This document shows, piece after piece, positions 8,667 to 15,700 of a stretch of DNA of 61,497 nt. Source of the stretch: JAWWPY01 sp964412845. GTDB lineage: Bacteria > Actinomycetota > Actinomycetes > Streptosporangiales > Streptosporangiaceae. The position numbers and the translations under genes are program-made. The stretch is taken from assembly GCA_964412845.1 (NCBI GenBank), contig CAYPQM010000012.1, forward strand, positions 1 to 61,497. Reading direction: 5' to 3'. Each line of letters opens with the position of its first letter. The first letter of the stretch is position 1. The notes beneath the pieces are model-generated. The model saw only the letters and a list, made by a program, of their open reading frames with translations. It searched no databases and was not told the DNA's origin.

Positions 8667-9665
8667 ATGGCGCGGTTAGCGACATGGCTGAACAAGTACG
8701 CCGACAGCGGGCTGGCCCTTATTCTCGCCATCGGCGTGGGTATCCTCGCGCTGGCCGACATCATCTCCAGCACCAACGAGATCGACGGCGCGATTCTGCT
8801 CACCCTCGGCCTCGTGGCCACCTCCTCGCTGCGGAACCGGGCCCGCGAGGAAGCGATGGACACCCAGCTGCACGACGTGCTGCAGACCACGGCGGCGATG
8901 CTGACCAAGATGCCAGCCCGCCTCGACGAGCTGGAAAGCACGGTGGAGAGCACCCGGCGGGCGCTGACCGAGAGCTCGTTCATCCGGGTGCTGCACGGCG
9001 CCGAGGTCGGCCTGGCCCTGGAGGAGGCCCGCCGCAACACCGACCGCTGGGTCTTCAAGGGCGGTACCGGCACTTTCCTGCGGGCGGTGACGCTGCCCGA
9101 ATGCGTCAGCATCGCCCGCCGCAAGAAGCACGCGATGCATTTGCAGCTCGAGATCATCGATCCCACTGACGAGAAGGTGTGCGGCAGTTATGCGCAGTTC
9201 CGCCGGTCACTGGCCGACCAGCCGGATGCCACCGGCGAGATCTGGACGGTGGACCGCACCAGGAAAGAGTCCTACGCGACCGTGCTGGCCGCCTGCTGGT
9301 ACCGGTGGCGGTTCAGCTTCGTCACCATCGAAGTCGGGCTTTCCTCGGTGATGACCACCTTCCGCTGGGACATGACCCCGCACCGGCTCATCATCACCCA
9401 GGAAGACCCGCAATTCCCGGCGATGATGCTGGAACCGGGCAAGTACTACTACGAGATCTACAGCCGCGAGCTGATGGCCAGCATGCGGCAGTCACGGCAG
9501 GTGCCGATCAGCCATCTGGATCACGCCGGGCTGAGCGATGAGCCGACCGTGGATGAGACACGCAAGCTCTTCACTACGCTTGATCTCGCCATACCGCGGG
9601 CATTCACCGATCGCGACGTCACCGAAATCATCAGCAAAGCCCTGCGGCCCAAGAATCCCTATTAG
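8667..9665 (+). CDS. Two-TM, coiled-coil protein with beta-rich cytosolic domain (cassette gene 1)
   Basis: 332-residue membrane protein, family not recognised. Two hydrophobic helices (about 15-33 and 40-54) are followed by an amphipathic coiled coil (about 62-102). Then comes a soluble domain of about 200 residues starting RWVFKGGTGTFLRA (about 127), rich in Trp, Tyr and beta-prone stretches. The layout resembles two-TM, beta-strand-rich effectors that accompany nucleotide-signalling systems, but that is analogy only. The ATG at 8667 has GGGG 9 nt upstream; an ATG at 8658 is in the same frame. The stop is 2 nt from the next gene, so translation is probably coupled. Confidence 0.8.
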   Translation: MARLATWLNKYADSGLALILAIGVGILALADIISSTNEIDGAILLTLGLVATSSLRNRAREEAMDTQLHDVLQTTAAMLTKMPARLDELESTVESTRRALTESSFIRVLHGAEVGLALEEARRNTDRWVFKGGTGTFLRAVTLPECVSIARRKKHAMHLQLEIIDPTDEKVCGSYAQFRRSLADQPDATGEIWTVDRTRKESYATVLAACWYRWRFSFVTIEVGLSSVMTTFRWDMTPHRLIITQEDPQFPAMMLEPGKYYYEIYSRELMASMRQSRQVPISHLDHAGLSDEPTVDETRKLFTTLDLAIPRAFTDRDVTEIISKALRPKNPY

Positions 9666-9667
9666 CG

Positions 9668-10351
9668 ATGGACTACCAGGGCATCCAGGAGGCAATCGAG
9701 CATGGCACGGCTAGGGAGTCATTGCCGGGCTGGGCATTATCGGTGATGCAGGAGATCATCAGCGGCGACCGTGAGCTGACCGCGGTGCGGCATCCGCTCG
9801 GTTTTCTCTGCTTCCCGGCCGAGCGCCTGGCCACCCGCGGGGTGTGCGTGCACCTCTGGGCACCAGGCCGCCGCAGCGCGCTGACCACCTCCACCGTCCA
9901 TTCGCACAGCTGGGACCTGACCAGCTACGTGCTCTACGGCACCCTGCGCAACCAGCGCATCCGGGTGACTCCCGCGGCCGGGCCGGCCACACATCGCCTG
10001 TTCGAGGTGCACAGCCGCGATGATGTGGACGAACTGCAGGCCACCAGCCGCCTGGTGTCGTACCAGCCGGAGGCGGACAGCGTGCACGGCCCGGGTTCGG
10101 TGTACTTCCTGCCGGCCGGCGAGTTCCACGCCACCGTGGTCCCGGATGGGCAGGAGGTCGCCACCGTCGTGCTGAGCCGCAGCCGGCCGCCGGCCACGGA
10201 CGTCGCCCTCGGCCCGGTGCACGCCCCCAGTCACACGCTCAGCCGGTCACGCTGCGACCCGCGGGAAACAGCCCGTGCGGCCCGGTTGATCGCGGGCCGG
10301 CTGGCGGAAACTGGCCCCGGGGAGCGGGCCGGGGGCGGCCGCCATGACTGA
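9668..10351 (+). CDS. Cupin-fold protein (cassette gene 2)
   Basis: 227-residue protein with cupin features. HSHSWDLTSYVLYGTLRN (from about residue 78) resembles cupin motif 1 (HxHx...G), and GSVYFLPAGEFHATVV resembles motif 2 (G...PxG..H). Candidate metal ligands are the two His of HSH and the His of EFH. Cysteine dioxygenases and RmlC-like enzymes share this layout, but the reaction here is unknown. It starts 2 nt after the membrane-protein gene and overlaps the phosphatase gene by 8 nt, which strongly suggests one transcript and linked function. Confidence 0.78.
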   Translation: MDYQGIQEAIEHGTARESLPGWALSVMQEIISGDRELTAVRHPLGFLCFPAERLATRGVCVHLWAPGRRSALTTSTVHSHSWDLTSYVLYGTLRNQRIRVTPAAGPATHRLFEVHSRDDVDELQATSRLVSYQPEADSVHGPGSVYFLPAGEFHATVVPDGQEVATVVLSRSRPPATDVALGPVHAPSHTLSRSRCDPRETARAARLIAGRLAETGPGERAGGGRHD

Positions 10352-11231
10352 GCTGGAGGTGGCCCGCAAGGTCGCCGTGGAGGCGGCTGAGGCCGCGGGC
10401 GCGCTCATGCGCTGGCCGGGGCGGGCCGACACCGGGATGCGGGTCAAGGACTCCACCGGCGACGTCGTCACTGACCTGGACCTGGCCGCCGAGAAGGTGA
10501 TCATTGACCGCATCCGGGCCGTGTTCCCGGAGCACCGGATCATCGCCGAGGAAGCGGGGCTGCTGGACCCGGCCGCTGCGGGGGGCAACCCGGCCGGCGG
10601 TGCGGCCCGCGGCGGTACCTGGCTGGTGGATCCGCTGGACGGCACCAACAACCTCGCGGTCAGGCTCCCGGCCTACGTGGTCGGGATCGCGCTGTGCTTA
10701 GGCGATCTGCCCATGCTCGGCGTGGTGCACGACCCGGTCGCCCAGCAGACCTGGTCGGCGGTGCGGCACGGCGGAGCATTCGGCCCCGGCGGACGGCTGC
10801 CCCGGCCGCCCTGCCGGCCGGCGCCGTACGGACCGGTGCTCGCCTGGACCCAGGGGCACGGCGTGGCCCGCGAGGACGCCACCGCCCGGGCGCTGAAGCT
10901 CGTCCTGGAGTCCACCGCCCGTCGCGTGCTGCAGCTATGGGCTCCACTGCTGTCATGGGTGATGCTGGCCCGCGGTGACATCGACGGCATCGTCGGATAC
11001 CGGGCCGAGGCGGTTGACCTCCCCGCGGGTGCCCTGATCGCGGCCGAGGCGGGGATCGCGGTGTGCGGGCTCGACGGCCAGCCGTTTGACGAGCGGATCG
11101 GGCTGTCCGTGGACGACCGCAGCTTCGTCGCCGGTCATCCCGACAACATCGGCCGGCTCACCAGGCTGGTCGCCAAGGCCGAGGGCATCGCGCCGCGGCT
11201 GGCCGGCCTGGACGCGGCCACGGAGTGGTGA
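10344..11231 (+). CDS. Inositol-monophosphatase-family phosphatase (cassette gene 3)
   Basis: 295-residue member of the Li+-sensitive Mg2+-phosphatase family (inositol monophosphatase, CysQ/PAP phosphatase, FBPase). Metal-site motifs are intact: E69-E70, DPLDGTNN (96-103) and a late VDLPAG element that stands for the family's WDxAAG. Substrates in the family include inositol phosphates, histidinol phosphate, 3'-phosphoadenosine 5'-phosphate and NADP. There is an unusual Pro/Arg-rich stretch at about 147-162. The ATG overlaps the end of the cupin gene by 8 nt. With this partner set, a nucleotide-derived or unusual sugar-phosphate substrate is possible, but this is inference. Confidence 0.85.
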   Translation: MTELEVARKVAVEAAEAAGALMRWPGRADTGMRVKDSTGDVVTDLDLAAEKVIIDRIRAVFPEHRIIAEEAGLLDPAAAGGNPAGGAARGGTWLVDPLDGTNNLAVRLPAYVVGIALCLGDLPMLGVVHDPVAQQTWSAVRHGGAFGPGGRLPRPPCRPAPYGPVLAWTQGHGVAREDATARALKLVLESTARRVLQLWAPLLSWVMLARGDIDGIVGYRAEAVDLPAGALIAAEAGIAVCGLDGQPFDERIGLSVDDRSFVAGHPDNIGRLTRLVAKAEGIAPRLAGLDAATEW

Positions 11232-11285
11232 CCGGCGGCGCGCCTCCCCCGGCCGAGCCGCGCATGCACTGGCTGAGCCGCGCAC

Positions 11286-12593
11286 TCACCGGCTGAGCAG
11301 CAGGGTGCCGACGGTGGCGGCCAGGCCGCACAGGGCGAGCCCGGCCCCGGTGAGCATGAACGTGCGCAACGGCACGACGGCGTCATAGGCGCGGCATCGC
11401 TCGTACCACAGCAGGGTCGCCAGCGACGCCCACGGCGTGATGATGGGCCCGACATTGGTGCCGATGAGCAGGGCCAGCAACTGCTCGTGCTGGCTGACCG
11501 GGATGACTGCCTCACCCGCCACGTACGCGGGCAGGTTGTTGACGGCGTTGGAAAGCCCGGCGCCGGTCGCGGCGGCGCGCAGTGCGCCCAGCGCGCCACC
11601 CCCGGTGCCGATGAGCGCCCGGGTCACGGTGGCCAGCCCGTGCAGGCTCACCGTCTGCACCACCAGGAACAGCCCGACCACCAGGACCAGCAGCCGCCAC
11701 GGCACCAGCCCGGCCCGCAGCACCGCCCGCTTGCGCACCGCGAACGCCGCCACCACGAGCGCCGCCGCCATCGCGGAGTCATAGCCGAGCTGGATCCCGG
11801 TGGCGACGATCAGGGCGATGAACAGCAGGCAGGCCAGCCCCGCCACCCAGAACAGCACCGGGTCCGGCGGCTGCTGCGGCGGCGGCGGGTCGTAGCGGTG
11901 CACGCCGCGCGCGCCGCGCCGCCAGTAGAACACCCAGAGGAAAAGCATGGTCACGGCCACGGAGGCCAGCTGCACAGGCCACATCCGGGCGGCGAACGCC
12001 GCGGTCGGCAGCGCCACCCGGTTCGCCGCGAGCAGGTTGGTCAGGTTCGACACCGGCAGCAGCAGGCTCGCCGTGTTGGCCAGCCATACCGTGGTCATGG
12101 CCAGCGGGATGGCGGCGATGCCCGCCCGGCGGGCCAGGGCCAGCATCACCGGCGTGAGCAGCACCGCGGTGGTATCCAGGTTGAGCACGGTCGTGGTGGC
12201 GGCGGCGAAGAACACGCACAGAACGAAGAGAACCGGGTAATTTCCCCGCGCCAGGCCGGCCACCCGGACCGCGATCACATCGAAGACCCCGGCGTCGGCG
12301 GTCAGTTCGGCCAGCACGATGACGGTGCCGAGGAAGAGCAGCAGGGGCAGGATCCGCCTGACCGTCGCGTCGGCGGGCGCGCCGGGGAGCAGGCCGGTGG
12401 CCACGAAGATCAGGCCGAGCACGAACAGCGCGCCTGCGATCCAGTCCAGCACGGGCCGCCGGGCCGCCGCCCGCCAGCCCCGCGCGGTGACCGCCCGCCA
12501 GCCCCGCGCGGTCACCGGGTGCCCTCCCCGCGCGGCCGCTGCGGGCCCGGCCTGCGCGGCCTGGTCAGGGTCGGCGGAGGACACATCCGCCAT
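11286..12593 (-). CDS. ArsB/NhaD-type ion transporter
   Basis: Integral membrane protein with about 11-12 hydrophobic helices, of the ion transporter superfamily that includes ArsB arsenite pumps and NhaD antiporters. Typical elements are TTTVLNLDTTAVLLTPVM in the first half and a GLSNAVNNLPAY re-entrant segment in the second half. No arsR or arsC is nearby, so arsenic specificity is not supported. The start is chosen at ATG 12593 (about 435 residues); the frame is open to 12665. The cytosolic N-terminus carries an 8-residue duplication made by a 24-bp tandem repeat. It is divergent from the TIR-NACHT gene across 111 bp. Confidence 0.85.
   Translation of the reverse strand: MADVSSADPDQAAQAGPAAAARGGHPVTARGWRAVTARGWRAAARRPVLDWIAGALFVLGLIFVATGLLPGAPADATVRRILPLLLFLGTVIVLAELTADAGVFDVIAVRVAGLARGNYPVLFVLCVFFAAATTTVLNLDTTAVLLTPVMLALARRAGIAAIPLAMTTVWLANTASLLLPVSNLTNLLAANRVALPTAAFAARMWPVQLASVAVTMLFLWVFYWRRGARGVHRYDPPPPQQPPDPVLFWVAGLACLLFIALIVATGIQLGYDSAMAAALVVAAFAVRKRAVLRAGLVPWRLLVLVVGLFLVVQTVSLHGLATVTRALIGTGGGALGALRAAATGAGLSNAVNNLPAYVAGEAVIPVSQHEQLLALLIGTNVGPIITPWASLATLLWYERCRAYDAVVPLRTFMLTGAGLALCGLAATVGTLLLSR
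12468..12515. repeat. 24-bp tandem duplication inside the transporter gene
   Basis: Two adjacent 24-nt units (12468-12491 and 12492-12515) differ at one base. They encode two copies of VTARGWRA in the N-terminal tail of the ArsB-like transporter. The unit length keeps the frame, so this is probably a recent slippage event outside the membrane core. Confidence 0.8.
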
Positions 12594-12704
12594 CGTCGCA
12601 CAGCGGCCAGGCTTCAGCGAGGAGGGACCCGGGCCGGGAAGGGGCCGGCCGATCCGATTCGCCAAGGGATACCATGTCCGCTGGTCACGGGGGATACTGA
12701 GGCC

Positions 12705-15700
12705 ATGAGCGGGTCAGCCGTGGCCAGGGGGATGAACGGGCCGATCCAGATCTTCGTCAGCTACTCTCCCGCCGATGAGCGCTGGGCCACCTGGATGGCC
12801 TGGGAACTTGAAGCCGCGGGCTACCGGACCATGCTGCAGGCCTGGGACTTCGTGCCTGGCACGAACTTCATCGATTTCATGGACCGCGGTCTCAGCGAGG
12901 CCGCCGCCGTCGTCGCCGTGCTTTCCCGGCATTACGTGGGCTCCACCTACGGCCGGCTGGAATGGCAGGCGGCGCTGCGGGCCGACCCGGGCAATCCGGC
13001 CGGCAGATTAGTCACCGTCCGGGTCGACGACTGCCCCCTCGAAGGCCTGCTCGCCACCATCACCTACATCGACCTGGTGGGCGTGACCGATCCACACCAG
13101 GCCCGTGAGCTGCTGATCAGCCGTATTGAGCACGCTCTGGCCGGGCGGGCCAAGCAGCAGGAGGTGGCATACCCGCAGTCCGCCAAGACCATCGTGGGCC
13201 AGGTTCTCCATCCGGCGGAGCGGCCCGCGCCCGCGCCCTCGCCCACGGTGCCCACGGTGCCGCGAACCCGCCGGTCCCCGGCCACCGCGCCGACCTACCC
13301 GCCCGCTCTCCCTGACCCGGCCGGCCCCCGCTCCGCGATCACCCTGCTGCAGGTAGCAGGCCCCCGGTTCGGCCGCGGGCTGGCCGCCTCTGGTGAGCAC
13401 CTGTCCGCCGCCGAACTGCAGGCCCGGATCTGGGCCGATGTCACCAGGCGCACCGCCGCCGGCATGCCCCGCCCCGACCTCATGGTGGTCACCGGCGATC
13501 TGACGGAATCCGGCAGCCTGCGGGAGTGCGACGAGGCGCTCACGTTCCTGACCGGGCTGCGCGCGCTGCTCGGCCTGGAGCCGCAGCGGATCGTGATCGT
13601 TCCCGGCGGGCACGACATCACCAAGGCCGCCTGCCGCGCGTACTTCGCCACCTGTGAGGCCGACGACCTTGACCCGCAGCCGCCGTACTGGCCCAAGTGG
13701 CGTCACTTCGCCAGCCTCTTCCAGGAGTTCTACCGCGGCCTGGATGGCCCGGTCTTCGAGAGCGCGCAGCCCTGGACCCTGTTCGCGCTGCCCGAGCTGC
13801 ACGTCGCGGTGGCCGCGCTGAATTCGACGATGGCCGCCAGCCACCGGCCCGAGGACGATTACGGCTGGATCGGCGAGGCTCAGGCGGCATGGTTCGCCGA
13901 ACAGCTGGGTGCCTTCGAGCGGGCCGGCTGGCTGCGGATCGGCGTGATCCGGCATGACCCGGCCCCGGGCAGCACGCCCGCCGGGCGGGACGCGGCGCTG
14001 CTGCGCGACGCGGGCACGCTCGACCAGTTGCTCGGGCCGCGGCTCAGCCTGCTGGTGCACGGGCCCGGGCCCGGCGGCGACCAGACCGACGAGCTTGGCT
14101 CCGGGCTGCTCGTGGTGCCGTCGAACGCTCCTGGCCAGCACCAGTTTCTGCGGATCACCCCGGACGGCCTTGACCGCTGGAGTGCCCGCCATGGGACCGG
14201 TGACGACCCGGCGCGGTTGCCGCGGCGGTGGCCCGCGACCGGCGGCACCTTCTCCGCTGATCACGCCGATCAGGGTGCGGTGGCGGATGAGGCGGCCGCG
14301 TCACCCGAACCCGAGCGTCCCGCGAGCCCGGCCAGCCTGCTGCTGGACCGGATCGCGGAGGTCTGCGAGACCCGCCATGAGCACGCCAAGATCCGGCGCA
14401 TCGAGGGAGGCCTGCCACACCTGCTGATCACGCATCAGGAGGACGGGTTCATCCGGCAGTGGCGGATCGCCGCGCACGTGGGTGAGCCGGGCCGCGACGA
14501 GCTGGCCGCGTTCTTGCAACTGGTGCACACCGGGCAGCCCGAACCTGGTTCCGAGCTTGTCTACGAGGGCCCGCAGCCGCCCCGGGTGCTCCGCGAGGAG
14601 GCGCAGCGGCGGGGCGTGCGGCTGCGCAGCTTCATAGAGTTCCAGGGCCTGCTGGACCTGCGGAGCTACGTCGCGAATCAGACCGCCCGGCTCACTGCCG
14701 ACCCGCTGTACCCGCCCGGCCTGTACGTACCGCAGCGTTTCCGTGAGCTGGACCGGCCCACCCCCGGGGTCCGTGACGACCTGGCCGACGAACTGCTCCA
14801 GCAGATCGCGGCCGAGCACGGCCGGTTCGTCCTGGTGCTGGGCGATTTCGGACGCGGCAAGACGTTCGCGCTGCGTGAGGCGGCCCGCCGGATCCCGGTC
14901 GAGCTGCCCCACCTGGTGCCGCTCCTCATCGAGCTGCGCGCCCTGGACAAAGCGCATTCGGTGGACGCCCTGGTGGCCGCGCACCTGGCCAATCACGGCG
15001 AGGATCTCATCGATCTCAAGGCGTTCCGCTACATGCTCCGGCAGGGCCGCATCGTGCTGCTGTTCGACGGCTTCGACGAGCTGGTCACCCGGGTCACCTA
15101 TGAGCGGGCCGCTGATCACCTGGATACGCTGCTCCAGGCGGCCGAGGGCAAGGCGAAGATCGTGGTGGCCAGCCGAACCCAGCACTTCAAGTCCCACCAG
15201 CAGATCCTGACCGCTCTCGGTGAACGGGTGGGGGCGCTGCCGAGCCGCCGGGTATTCGCCATCGAGGACTTCACGCCCGCGCAGATCCGCGCCTACCTGG
15301 TCGGCCGCTACGACGGTGACGAGGAAGCCGCCGACGGCCGGCTGCGGCTGCTGGCCGGCATCCAGGACCTGCTCGGCCTGTCCCGGAACCCGCGCATGCT
15401 GTCCTTCATCTCTGACCTGGACGAGAGCCGGCTGCGCGCGGTGGCCGGAACGCAGCAGACGATCAGCGCGGCCGCGCTCTACGAGGAGATCCTGCGCACC
15501 TGGCTCAGCCACGAGGAGGAGCGCACGCAGGGCGTGCCCGGGGCACCGGCCGGCCTGAAGCTCGACGATCTGTGGGCCGCCGTCAGCACGCTGGCGATGC
15601 GCCTGTGGGAGACGGGGGAACCCTTTCTCCGGCTCACCGCGCTCACCGACGTCGCGGACACGTTGTCGGGCCTCGCCGGCGGCCAGCTTTCCCCGCGCCA

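Noticed and set aside
12468..12515. Tandem repeat considered as a CRISPR or minisatellite
   Set aside because: Only two 24-bp units with no spacers, fully inside a coding frame.
11286..12593. Naming the transporter arsB
   Set aside because: No ars operon partners are nearby and NhaD-type and other members share the fold, so the specific name is unsafe.
11487..12704. Open frame extending the TIR-NACHT gene about 406 codons upstream
   Set aside because: It is antisense to the ArsB-like transporter, is His/Gln/Arg-rich without any domain, and the TIR domain begins only at 12705.
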